DNA of 11,620 nt from Anaerolinea sp. (lineage in GTDB: Bacteria; Chloroflexota; Anaerolineae; Anaerolineales; Villigracilaceae), in NCBI GenBank assembly GCA_020720965.1, contig DYNS01000052.1, positions 1 through 11,620 of the forward strand, in the 5' to 3' direction. The translations under genes were made by a program, and so were the position numbers. The notes under the pieces are model-generated. The model saw only the letters and a program-made list of their open reading frames with translations, was not told the DNA's origin and searched no databases. Position 1 is the stretch's first letter; every line of letters starts with the position of its first letter. This document shows positions 1 to 6,337 of the stretch, piece after piece.

Positions 1-289
1 CGGAGGCGGTTTGCAAGCCTGTGGCTTGCAGCCATTGATGAAAAGTAACTCCTAAAAAGCCCAGCAGGGCAAAATAAAGCCATTCTCCCCGTTGGGGCAG
101 GGCAAATTGTTTGCGCCGCAATACCTCCGCCCCCAAAATGAGAACTCCCATGCCAAACCTTGCCCATACCAGGGCGGCGGGCGAGAGTTCCCGAAGGGCA
201 ATTTTGGTGGCAACAAAGGTCGCCCCCCAAATGGTGACGGCGATGAGGGCTTGCAGGTAGGCTTTTTGTTTTTGCTGGCTGGTTGGCAT
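1..289 (-). CDS. EamA/DMT-family transporter, N-terminal part (cut by window edge)
   Basis: Reading the minus strand from the ATG at 289-287 gives 96 codons with no stop before the window edge. The product begins MPTSQQKQKAYLQALIAVT and shows the usual drug/metabolite transporter opening: a short cytoplasmic N-terminus, a first membrane helix (about residues 12-28, with the typical IWGATF segment), a Lys in the following K-I-A-L-R-E-L-S-P stretch, then an A-R-F segment leading into a second helix (about 40-57) and a third (about 68-86). Full-length members have about ten helices and 280-300 residues, so roughly two thirds lies outside. Such proteins export or import small metabolites across the inner membrane, and the substrate cannot be read from sequence. 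A weak GGGA ribosome binding site lies 7 nt before the ATG, and a good promoter-like sequence lies at 332-361. The open frame on the opposite strand (92-427) is a shadow. Confidence 0.85.
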   Translation of the reverse strand, partial: MPTSQQKQKAYLQALIAVTIWGATFVATKIALRELSPAALVWARFGMGVLILGAEVLRRKQFALPQRGEWLYFALLGFLGVTFHQWLQATGLQTAS

Positions 290-331
290 AAATATATCCC
301 GTTTGAATGTTTTTCCGCAGGTGTTGCGGCG

Positions 332-361
332 AGTATAATAGACCCGGAGGTTGAATCTCAA
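332..361 (-). promoter_or_regulatory. Sigma70-type promoter for the EamA transporter gene
   Basis: On the minus strand, TTGAGA (361-356, 5 of 6 matches to TTGACA) is followed after 18 nt by TATACT (337-332, 5 of 6 matches to TATAAT). Transcription would start near 325, giving a leader of about 36 nt before the ATG at 289. This is the best two-box promoter in the window. Its -35 box overlaps the first base of the divergent gene's start codon, so polymerase bound here would cover the ribosome binding site region of that gene's DNA. Confidence 0.5.
334..339 (+). promoter_or_regulatory. Candidate -10 box for the MBL-fold gene
   Basis: A perfect TATAAT sits 21 nt before the ATG at 361. The expected start of transcription is about 346-347, which would leave a leader of only about 14 nt beginning at the GGAGG ribosome binding site (346-350). 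No good -35 is seen 16-18 nt upstream (TTTTCC at 311-316). The hexamer overlaps the minus-strand -10 box, so the two divergent promoters would compete. Confidence 0.35.
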
Positions 362-1008
362 TGGAAATTACATGGTACGGACACTCCTGTTTTCGTTTGT
401 CAGAGCGCGGCATGGCAAGCGTGGTGACAGACCCTTTTGATAGCGAAGTCGTTGGCTACGAGTCCCTCAAACTCCGCGCCGATATTGTATCCGTCAGTCA
501 CGATGCTCCAGGGCATGGCTTTGCGGGCGCAGTTAAAAACGCCCTGCACCGCCTAACCGGACCCGGCGAATTTGAAATCGGCGGCGTGTTTATCACCGGC
601 ATTCAGACCGACTCGAACAATAAGAAGACCGGCGAAAACCCGCGCAACACCCTGTACGTCTTCGACTACAACGGGCTAAACTTGGCACACCTGGGCGATT
701 TACGTCAAGTCCCCAGCCAGGCGGAGATAGAAGCCCTCGGCACGGTACACATCGCCTTTGTCCCGGTTGGCGGAGGCGGCGGGTTAAACGCCTCCAAAGC
801 CGCAGAAGTCCTTTCCCTGCTGGAGCCGAACATCGTCATCCCCATGCACTACGGGCACGAGGCTTGCAAACTTCCGCTGGAACCGCTGGAGAAATTCCTT
901 AAGGAAATGGGGGTAAGCGCCTTGGAAGCGCAGCCCAGCCTCAAAGTCTCCCGCTCCAACCTGCCAGAAGAGACCAAGGTGCTTGTTCTCAGTCCTGCCG
1001 CCAGTTAA
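361..1008 (+). CDS. Metallo-beta-lactamase-fold protein (Lactamase_B_3 / UPF0173-like), divergent metal motif
   Basis: 215 residues. The N-terminus (W-Y-G-H-S-C-F at 5-11, T-D-P-F at 23-26) is that of the small MBL-fold hydrolases related to UPF0173. Later ligand motifs are also present: H110 and D113 in HLGDL, and H163 in P-M-H-Y-G-H (161-166). The central metal motif, normally HxHxDH, reads H47-D-A-P-G-H52, so the second His and the Asp are missing. Known relatives are zinc- or iron-dependent hydrolases. With the altered site, catalysis, metal content and substrate are uncertain. A GGAGG 10 nt before the ATG supports the start. The next gene starts 11 nt after the stop, with its ribosome binding site overlapping this stop codon, so the two genes are probably co-transcribed. 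Confidence is high for the fold and low for the activity. Confidence 0.85.
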   Translation: MEITWYGHSCFRLSERGMASVVTDPFDSEVVGYESLKLRADIVSVSHDAPGHGFAGAVKNALHRLTGPGEFEIGGVFITGIQTDSNNKKTGENPRNTLYVFDYNGLNLAHLGDLRQVPSQAEIEALGTVHIAFVPVGGGGGLNASKAAEVLSLLEPNIVIPMHYGHEACKLPLEPLEKFLKEMGVSALEAQPSLKVSRSNLPEETKVLVLSPAAS

Positions 1009-1019
1009 GGAAAAAATCT

Positions 1020-1322
1020 ATGACGGTTAAAGTGCTTCTCTCTTGGGATGTTGCCCAGGAGCGCGAACAGGAATATTTTGAGTTTGTCATCCGGGAGTTT
1101 ATTCCCGGCGTTCAGCGCCTGGGTTTGGAACCTACCGAAGCCTGGGCAACCATCTACGGGCAGCACCCTCAGGTTATGGTCGCCATGACTGCCGCCGACC
1201 TGCCCAAAGCCCAGCGCATCCTTGCCTCTGGTGAATGGTACGCTCTGCATGACCAACTGGCAGGCTACATCAAAAACTATTCCGACAAAATTGTTCCCGC
1301 CAAAGGCGGGTTTCAGTTCTAA
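1020..1322 (+). CDS. Conserved hypothetical protein, small alpha/beta-barrel-like
   Basis: 100 residues, acidic to neutral, with no signal peptide or membrane helix. The N-terminal beta strand V-K-V-L-L-S-W-D, a long amphipathic helix (about 12-33), a central strand pair (A-T-I-Y-G and V-M-V-A-M), and a second helix before W-Y-A-L-H-D-Q-L look like a ferredoxin-like dimeric alpha/beta-barrel fold. The resemblance is by pattern only. I recall similar proteins in Anaerolineae from memory, but no function is known to me. The start is supported by AAGGA (1007-1011), which overlaps the upstream stop codon and lies 8 nt before the ATG. This indicates a two-gene operon with the MBL-fold gene. A strong intrinsic terminator begins 5 nt after its stop, so the operon ends here. 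Confidence 0.75.
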   Translation: MTVKVLLSWDVAQEREQEYFEFVIREFIPGVQRLGLEPTEAWATIYGQHPQVMVAMTAADLPKAQRILASGEWYALHDQLAGYIKNYSDKIVPAKGGFQF

Positions 1323-1327
1323 AAAGG

Positions 1328-1352
1328 GGCGGGGCAACCCGCCTTTTTCTTT
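1328..1352 (+). terminator. Strong rho-independent terminator with GCAA tetraloop
   Basis: GGCGGG (1328-1333), loop GCAA (1334-1337, a stable GNRA type), CCCGCC (1338-1343), then TTTTTCTTT. The stem is six perfect G-C pairs. An A-tract before the stem (1321-1325) could pair with the T-tract and extend the hairpin, and could give some function on the other strand. It ends the MBL/conserved-protein operon. The mutY start codon lies only 12 nt after the CCCGCC arm, at 1356, so mutY must be read either by read-through or from a promoter within or just after this element. Confidence 0.85.
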
Positions 1353-1355
1353 GCC

Positions 1356-2399
1356 ATGAGCCACATCTCCCAACCCCTTTTGGAATGGTATCGACAAAAC
1401 GCCCGCAGCCTCCCTTGGCGCGGACACCCCGACCCCTACGCCGTATGGGTTTCAGAAATTATGCTCCAACAAACCAGGGTGGAAGCCGTCATCCCTTATT
1501 TTGAGCGTTGGATGAGTCAATTCCCCACCCTGCCAGACCTGGCGCAAGCCAACCTGCATAACGTCCTCGCCGCCTGGGAGGGGCTGGGCTACTACAGCCG
1601 CGCCCGCAACCTGCATCGCGCCGCTCAAATGGTACAGCAACAGCACGCCGGAAAACTCCCCCGTACCCCCACCGAACTGCAAAAATTACCCGGCATTGGC
1701 AGGTACACCGCTGCTGCCATCGCCTCCATCGCCTTTGGGGTAGATGTTGCCGCTTTAGATGGCAATGTCAAACGCATTTTGGCAAGGCTGCACAACCTGA
1801 CCCAACCCGTCAGCGCCCCCGCCGCCGAAGCCGCCCTCTGGCAATGGGCAGAAGAACACCTCCCCAACGGCAAAGCCGCCGAATACAACCAAGCCCTCAT
1901 GGATTTAGGCTCAGCCATTTGCCTGCCCAAAAACCCGCGCTGCCCGGTTTGCCCCTTGCAAATTCACTGCCAGGCATACAACCTCGGCATTCAACATGCC
2001 CGCCCCGTGCCAAAGACCAAAAAACAAACCCCGCACCGCAACAAAGGCGCGGCAATTTTGCTGCAAGAGGGAAAAACCCTGCTCATTCAACGCCCCGCCG
2101 GGGGCTTGCTCGGCGGCTTATGGGAATTCCCCGCCGCCGAAGTAGACCAACCCGACTCCGCCCCTGCCCTTGTCGCCGCCATAGAGGCAGCCTACGGGCT
2201 GAAAATTCTCCCCCTCAACGCCCTGCCGCCTCTCCAACACGCTTACACTCACTTCACCCTGCAAGAAACTCCCTGGCTGTGTCGCCTCACCGCTCCCCTG
2301 CCCGGTCCCGCCCTGCAATGGGTGGAACTCTCTGCCCTGCCCCAATACCCGATGGGCAAAATAGACCGGCAAATAGCAAAAAATCTGCTTCAATTGTAA
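1356..2399 (+). CDS. mutY: A/G-specific adenine glycosylase MutY
   Basis: 347 residues, the normal length for the family. MutY removes adenine mispaired with 8-oxoguanine, the base-excision step that prevents G:C to T:A transversions. Seen in sequence: catalytic Glu34 in SEIMLQQT (33-40), helix-hairpin-helix LPGIGRYTAA (111-120), catalytic Asp135 in DGNVKR (135-140), and four iron-sulfur cluster cysteines at 189, 196, 199 and 205 with the C-x6-C-x2-C-x5-C spacing. A Nudix-like 8-oxoG-recognition domain (about 228-347) contains GLLGGLWEFP and a T-H-F-T stretch at 298-301. All key residues are present. There is no Shine-Dalgarno before the ATG, because the preceding bases are the T-tract of the terminator. 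A TTG nine codons in is possible but would trim a conserved helix. C-ending codons dominate, as in rnc and smc. Confidence 0.97.
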   Translation: MSHISQPLLEWYRQNARSLPWRGHPDPYAVWVSEIMLQQTRVEAVIPYFERWMSQFPTLPDLAQANLHNVLAAWEGLGYYSRARNLHRAAQMVQQQHAGKLPRTPTELQKLPGIGRYTAAAIASIAFGVDVAALDGNVKRILARLHNLTQPVSAPAAEAALWQWAEEHLPNGKAAEYNQALMDLGSAICLPKNPRCPVCPLQIHCQAYNLGIQHARPVPKTKKQTPHRNKGAAILLQEGKTLLIQRPAGGLLGGLWEFPAAEVDQPDSAPALVAAIEAAYGLKILPLNALPPLQHAYTHFTLQETPWLCRLTAPLPGPALQWVELSALPQYPMGKIDRQIAKNLLQL

Positions 2400-2428
2400 A
2401 GGCGGTGTAAAGCGAGGCAAAATCCTTT

Positions 2429-2463
2429 CGTGTATACTAACTTCACATACGCGCACTTTTTTT
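2429..2463 (+). terminator. Weak intrinsic terminator candidate after mutY
   Basis: The inner stem CGTGTAT/ATACGCG (loop 2436-2446) is followed by CAC and seven T residues (2457-2463), 30 nt after the mutY stop. The stem is only moderately GC-rich and the loop is long, so termination would be inefficient. It shares its bases with the larger inverted repeat, so the two structures may alternate. Confidence 0.3.
2433..2438 (+). promoter_or_regulatory. Candidate -10 box for the 2491 gene
   Basis: TATACT (5 of 6 matches) preceded by CGTG. It is placed to start transcription near 2445, giving a leader of about 46 nt. No recognisable -35 lies 16-18 nt upstream. The rnc candidate at 8263 shows a similar CGTGTA-A-T pattern, also without a -35. 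Confidence 0.3.
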
Positions 2464-2478
2464 CACAAAGATTTTGCC

Positions 2479-2486
2479 GGAGGTGA
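2479..2486 (+). promoter_or_regulatory. Strong Shine-Dalgarno that fixes the start at 2491
   Basis: GGAGGTGA matches the anti-Shine-Dalgarno over eight bases, the best in the window. It is 7 nt from GGAGG to the ATG at 2491 but only 4 nt to the in-frame GTG at 2488, so ATG 2491 is preferred. Confidence 0.8.
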
Positions 2487-2490
2487 AGTG

Positions 2491-3396
2491 ATGTCTAAAG
2501 AAACCAAGCAAGAACAAGAATCGGTTTGGAAAATGATTCAAATAGGCGGGATTATTGCGGCATTTATCACGGGTATTTTTGGCGTGATTGTAGCTCTTAT
2601 TGAGAATCCTGCACCCACGCCTTTGCCCACTTCTCAGCCGTTTACCCAAACCGCGCCGCCGACCCTAACCGTCCCCCCGCAGACTTCCACGCCCAGCCCG
2701 GTTCCGCCAACGCTTACCCCCACCCCCAGCCTGACCCCGGAAATCAGCGCAGCCGTCCTTGCGCCCAGCCCCAGCGCCACTTTTGCGCCTTCTCTTACCC
2801 CGGTTGTGTTGGGGCAGGATTGGCTGGCGGATTGCATTAGCAGAGAGTGGATGCTTTTTGAAATCGGAACCTTGTTCCAGCCGGGGGAAAAGCAGGCATG
2901 TTGGGGGCAGCCGGTTGCCTCGGCGTTTTCCACCTCCGGCGGGGCGTTGCGAATTTTCCGTCAGGGCTACACGGCGACTGCTTACCTGAGCGGCTTTCTT
3001 TTGCCCCTTCCCCAGCGTGGGACTGTGTCTTTTTCTTTGCGCCCGACAAATTTTGAAAAGGCAGAATTTTGGGTTATGTTGCTGCCCGCCTTAGACCCTT
3101 CTCGGAGCGGGGTAAAACTGCAAACGATTGTGGATAACCAACAGAGGGATAAACTTCAGTTTCGGACGGAATACGGCACTCACGAAACCAAGAGCGCTTA
3201 TATTCCTGAAGATATGGATATCTACCGCATTACTCTGTTCTTGGATTATGGCGAGGTGAAGGTCTGGGTTAATTCCACTTCTTTGGGGGCGTTCCCGCTT
3301 TCTTTCTCCGAGCGTTACTTGTTTCTGGGGTATCGCGCTTTGCCCGCCAAACGGTACGAGATTGATACCCGCCTGGAGAATTTCTCGGTTCAATAG
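2491..3396 (+). CDS. Membrane-anchored extracytoplasmic protein with Pro/Thr/Ser-rich linker, function unknown
   Basis: 301 residues. A short charged cytoplasmic N-terminus (1-14) is followed by one hydrophobic helix (about 15-37) and no obvious signal-peptidase site, so it is probably a single-pass protein with its C-terminus outside. Residues 39-105 form a low-complexity Pro/Thr/Ser linker with P-T-P and T-P-S units, a layout I associate with Chloroflexota surface proteins. Residues 106-301 form a beta-rich globular domain with two cysteines (115 and 137) that could form a disulfide. Late strands such as V-K-V-W-V-N and Y-L-F-L-G-Y recall jelly-roll or LamG-like domains, but I cannot assign a family. 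The gene stands alone, has the strongest Shine-Dalgarno here, and overlaps the tail of the convergent kinase gene by 7 bp. Outside the linker its coding strand is G-rich, unlike mutY. Confidence 0.8.
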   Translation: MSKETKQEQESVWKMIQIGGIIAAFITGIFGVIVALIENPAPTPLPTSQPFTQTAPPTLTVPPQTSTPSPVPPTLTPTPSLTPEISAAVLAPSPSATFAPSLTPVVLGQDWLADCISREWMLFEIGTLFQPGEKQACWGQPVASAFSTSGGALRIFRQGYTATAYLSGFLLPLPQRGTVSFSLRPTNFEKAEFWVMLLPALDPSRSGVKLQTIVDNQQRDKLQFRTEYGTHETKSAYIPEDMDIYRITLFLDYGEVKVWVNSTSLGAFPLSFSERYLFLGYRALPAKRYEIDTRLENFSVQ

Positions 3397-5231
3397 GGCG
3401 CTTCTCCCTTGGGCGGCAGGGTGAAGTAAAAGGTTGCGCCTTTGCCCACCTCGCTTTTTGCCCATACCTTGCCGCCGTGTCTTTCGATGATTCGTCTGAC
3501 GATGGCAAGCCCAACGCCTGTGCCTTCAAATTCGTCTTGCCTATGCAGGCGTTGGAAGATGCCGAATAATTTTGCGTGGTAGTTCATGTCGAAACCTACG
3601 CCATTGTCTTTGATGAAGTATGCCCATTCGTGTTCGGGAGTTTCTTCTGCGCCGAGTTGGATGATGGCTTGGGGTACGCCGGATGTAAATTTGATGGCGT
3701 TGGAGAGCAGGTTGGTAATTGCCTCCCGAATTAACGCCCGGCTTCCGTAGGCGGGCGGCATATCCAGCATGTCTACTTGCACCGGGTGGGTGATGTCTTG
3801 CAGAATGTCATCCAGCACGGTGGCAAAAATCTCTTGCATGTTGAGCGCGGATTTATGAACAGGTTGCTGCCCCAGGTGGGTGAAGAGGAGCAGGTCGTCT
3901 ATCAGTTGCCCCATTTGGCGGGCGTTGCCTTGAATACGCCGGATGTAGGCGCTTGCTTCTGGTGGCAGTTGCCGCCCATGCTCTTCTTGCAAAATGTGGC
4001 TCAGACCGTGAATCCCGCGCAGGGGGGCACGCAGGTCGTGCGAGATGGTGTAGGCAAAGGAGGAGAGTTCCTGGTTGGCTTGCTCCAATTCGGCGGTGCG
4101 TGCCTGTACCCGGTTTTCCAGGTCGGCGTTTAGGGCGCGGATTTCGTCATACAGCCGGGCGTTTTCCAGCGCGATGCCAATTTGGGCGCTCGCGCCCGTA
4201 AGCAGGGTTAGGTCGCTTTCGGTGTAGGTTTCGGGCGAGTAACTGTGAATGGCAACCGCCCCAATGACCTTGTCTTTTTGCAACATGGGCGCGGCAATGA
4301 AGGATGCGCTGATTTTGCTCTTGTTGCCCAGGGTTTCGTATTCTTTTGGGGGGATCAGGTTGCGGCGCAGAATGGGCTGCCGGGTGGCAATGACCTGCCC
4401 AATGAAGCTTTTTTCTGGCAGGGGGGTTGGTTCTTCCTGCCAAAATTCGCCGTCATCATAGGTGAGGGGGAAGGATACGCTGTTGGTCGCCTCGTCATAC
4501 AGGGTGACGACAAAGGCATCTAGTGGGATGGCGCTTTGCATCTGCTCGAAGATGCGCCGCAGGCAGGTATTCAAATCTGTCAGGTCCGAGATGGCGCGGC
4601 TGATTTCGTGCAGGATGCGTAATTGCTCGGCTTGTTCTCGGGCGGCTTTTTGGCTTTCTTGCAACTGGTTTTTTGCGTCTTTTTGCGCCTGAATATCGGT
4701 GGCGATGATGATGACTTCCGGGGCGGCGACTCCCGGCAGGCGGGTGGCGCGGATGCGGGCAGAGTACCAGTGTGTGCGCCCGTACACATCCCGCACCGGA
4801 AATTCGTAAGTTCCGGCAACGCCGCGCAGGGTTTTTTGCAACACTTCGTGGGCGGCGGCGCGGTTTTCGGGGGGCAGGATGTCGAAGATGGGCTTGCCCT
4901 GATAGGTTTCCGGCAGTTGGCTTTGCGAGCCGTTGATGAAAGTGACTACCCCCTCTTCGTTGACGATGACAATCACATCCGGGGCGTTGTCCACCAACAT
5001 TCGCCAGCGCTCTTCAGAATTTTGGGCGCGTTGCAAAGTCACTGTCATTTTGTGGCTCATGGAGCCCACAAGCAGAATGCCCAACCCCCAAATGACGGCT
5101 GCCAGCCGGGTTTCTTCTCGTAAACCGCCGCCTAGCAGCAAAAAGACGATAACCCCCAGCCCCATAAGGCTGATGAGGCTGAAAATGCGCCGGGGAGCGG
5201 TTTTGCTGATGCAGGGCAAAATTTTGTGCAT
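3390..5231 (-). CDS. Membrane-tethered PAS-GAF sensor histidine kinase
   Basis: 613 residues. Two N-terminal membrane helices (about 16-36 and 43-58) are separated by only a few residues, so sensing is likely cytoplasmic. There follow a PAS domain (about 72-182), a linker coiled coil (about 183-208), a GAF domain (about 209-357), another coiled coil (358-390), a HisKA dimerisation helix with phospho-acceptor His398 in SHDLRAPL (397-404), and a HATPase_c domain. The ATPase has N-box N511 in the NLLSNAIKF stretch, G1 DNGVGFD (542-548) and G2 GTGVGL (570-575). All catalytic boxes are intact. The ATG lies 6 nt after the Nudix stop codon with no Shine-Dalgarno, suggesting translational coupling as the last gene of the train. 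No response regulator is next to it, so it is probably an orphan kinase. Ligand and partner are unknown. Its stop codon overlaps the convergent 2491 gene. Confidence 0.93.
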   Translation of the reverse strand: MHKILPCISKTAPRRIFSLISLMGLGVIVFLLLGGGLREETRLAAVIWGLGILLVGSMSHKMTVTLQRAQNSEERWRMLVDNAPDVIVIVNEEGVVTFINGSQSQLPETYQGKPIFDILPPENRAAAHEVLQKTLRGVAGTYEFPVRDVYGRTHWYSARIRATRLPGVAAPEVIIIATDIQAQKDAKNQLQESQKAAREQAEQLRILHEISRAISDLTDLNTCLRRIFEQMQSAIPLDAFVVTLYDEATNSVSFPLTYDDGEFWQEEPTPLPEKSFIGQVIATRQPILRRNLIPPKEYETLGNKSKISASFIAAPMLQKDKVIGAVAIHSYSPETYTESDLTLLTGASAQIGIALENARLYDEIRALNADLENRVQARTAELEQANQELSSFAYTISHDLRAPLRGIHGLSHILQEEHGRQLPPEASAYIRRIQGNARQMGQLIDDLLLFTHLGQQPVHKSALNMQEIFATVLDDILQDITHPVQVDMLDMPPAYGSRALIREAITNLLSNAIKFTSGVPQAIIQLGAEETPEHEWAYFIKDNGVGFDMNYHAKLFGIFQRLHRQDEFEGTGVGLAIVRRIIERHGGKVWAKSEVGKGATFYFTLPPKGEAPY

Positions 5232-5237
5232 GGCTGG

Positions 5238-5705
5238 TTAACGCACTACCGGGCTGGGAGACTGAAGCGCGTCTGTAATTCTTTCGGCGTGCCCCAAGAG
5301 CATATCCAAACCGGGGATTTCCTGGGGGGAGAAGTATGCCCATTCGGTGGTTTCGTCACTTAAGCCGGGGGTTCCTTGCGCTTCCACCTCGAAGCAGAGC
5401 GAAACGAAGTGTATTTTTGCGCCATCCGGGTAGATGACCAGGCGGTTGGGGTCGCTGTAAACGCCCGTCAGGCGGAGGATATTGCCCTCCAAGCCGGTTT
5501 CTTCTCGCAGTTCCCGCAGGCAGGCTTCGCTGACGCTTTCTCCTGCTTCTGCGCCGCCGCCGGGGAGGCACCATTGACCATTATCTGCCCGGCGGGTGAG
5601 CAGGACTTTTTGGCGGCTTGCGTCAAAGAGGATGGCGGTGCATCCCAAACGCAGGACTCCGTCTTTGCCTGCGCGGTCGGCGTAAATGACTTGTGTTTTT
5701 GCCAT
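5238..5705 (-). CDS. Nudix hydrolase (MutT-like)
   Basis: 155 residues, one Nudix fold. The Nudix box is complete at 50-72 (G50, E56, REL at 64-66, EE at 68-69, G71), giving the metal-binding helix that cleaves nucleoside diphosphates linked to another moiety (X). The preceding Q-W-C-L-P-G-G and the length fit NTP- or sugar-nucleotide-type Nudix enzymes. The substrate cannot be assigned, and a MutT role in clearing 8-oxo-dGTP is only one option. The start is chosen by GGAG (5715-5712), 6 nt before the ATG at 5705. The reading frame is open far upstream (to 7127), but that extension runs out of frame across two other genes and is rejected. The gene lies 32 nt after the kinase-like gene and 6 nt before the histidine kinase gene. 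Confidence 0.93.
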   Translation of the reverse strand: MAKTQVIYADRAGKDGVLRLGCTAILFDASRQKVLLTRRADNGQWCLPGGGAEAGESVSEACLRELREETGLEGNILRLTGVYSDPNRLVIYPDGAKIHFVSLCFEVEAQGTPGLSDETTEWAYFSPQEIPGLDMLLGHAERITDALQSPSPVVR

Positions 5706-5737
5706 GCGATTCTCCGTAAAATGGGGCTGCTTGTCGC

Positions 5738-6334
5738 CTAGAGCCATTGCTCCGCTGCTGCAAGGATGGCGGGGATGACCTGGTTGTAGTCTGGCGATGC
5801 CTGATTTACGTCCAGCCGCAGCACATTCTTGGGGGGCAAAGAATCTGCCCACTCTTGCAGGTAGGTTTCCAGGGTGGGCAGGTCTTGCAGGGTGGCGATG
5901 TTGATTCTCTGACGTTTTTGCAGGCGCAGACGAATCTTTTCTTCCTCCAGGCGCAGGTAAATAAACAGTTCTGGGGCGGGTTGGTTGGCGCGAATGTTTT
6001 CGTATAGGCGGCGGCAGAGGGCGAATTCTTCCCGGCTCAGGTAGCCGCGTGTGTAAAACAGGCGGGTGAAGATGTGAAAATCCTGCTCCAAGCCGCCATC
6101 CAGCAGGGCGGGCAGGGTTCCGCCGCGCAGGCTGCGCTCCTGTTCGGCGCGTAGGAGCAGGTAATCTACCTGGTTGGCAAGGGCATAGCGCGGATTTTGT
6201 TTGAAGAGGGATTGAAAGGGGCGTTGTTGGTGTTCTTCCAGCCCGGCTGCAAAGGGGTGGGCGGCGCGAAGGGCATTTGCCAGGCTGGTTTTTCCCGCTC
6301 CGGTGTTGCCCATGAGGGCGATGAGGGCTTTCAT
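5738..6334 (-). CDS. Deoxynucleoside kinase-like P-loop protein
   Basis: 198 residues. Walker A GNTGAGKT at 9-16. The L-E-E-H-Q-Q-R-P-F segment (32-40) fits the E-E-P-V-x-x-N-P-F element of the dNK family, which holds the catalytic Glu. After D79-G-G (79-81), the region F-H-I-F-T-R-L-F to Y-E-N-I (86-114) matches the dNK core helices, and I-Y-L-R (125-128) with an Arg-rich stretch near 135-143 matches the lid. Family members transfer the ATP gamma-phosphate to deoxynucleosides in salvage. Two cautions apply: the usual D/E-R-S motif is D-G-G here, and the substrate-specificity residues cannot be judged. The ATG follows the PHP stop after 3 nt (TAAACCATG) with no Shine-Dalgarno, which indicates coupling. 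Another small-molecule kinase is possible. Confidence 0.75.
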   Translation of the reverse strand: MKALIALMGNTGAGKTSLANALRAAHPFAAGLEEHQQRPFQSLFKQNPRYALANQVDYLLLRAEQERSLRGGTLPALLDGGLEQDFHIFTRLFYTRGYLSREEFALCRRLYENIRANQPAPELFIYLRLEEEKIRLRLQKRQRINIATLQDLPTLETYLQEWADSLPPKNVLRLDVNQASPDYNQVIPAILAAAEQWL

Positions 6335-6337
6335 GGT

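Larger units (their letters stand above)
2416..2478 (+). repeat. Long imperfect inverted repeat before the 2491 gene
   Basis: The left arm GGCAAAATCCTTT (2416-2428) is the reverse complement of the right arm AAAGATTTTGCC (2467-2478) apart from one extra C. Inside it, CGTGTAT (2429-2435) can pair with ATACGCG (2447-2453) with a single G-U pair. As RNA this gives an outer 12-bp stem, a 13-nt one-sided bulge holding a T-tract, an inner 7-bp stem and an 11-nt loop. The right arm ends exactly where the ribosome binding site starts. It may be an operator in DNA or a folded leader in RNA. Confidence 0.5.

Noticed and set aside
92..427. Plus-strand open frame of 111 codons
   Set aside because: It runs antisense to the clear EamA coding sequence and overlaps the start of the MBL-fold gene. 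The product is low-complexity and Gly/Pro-rich with no domain.
1356..6334. MutY, Nudix and dNK-like proteins as one dedicated 8-oxoguanine defence cluster
   Set aside because: They lie on different strands and in different transcription units, and the Nudix substrate is unknown; the link is only thematic.
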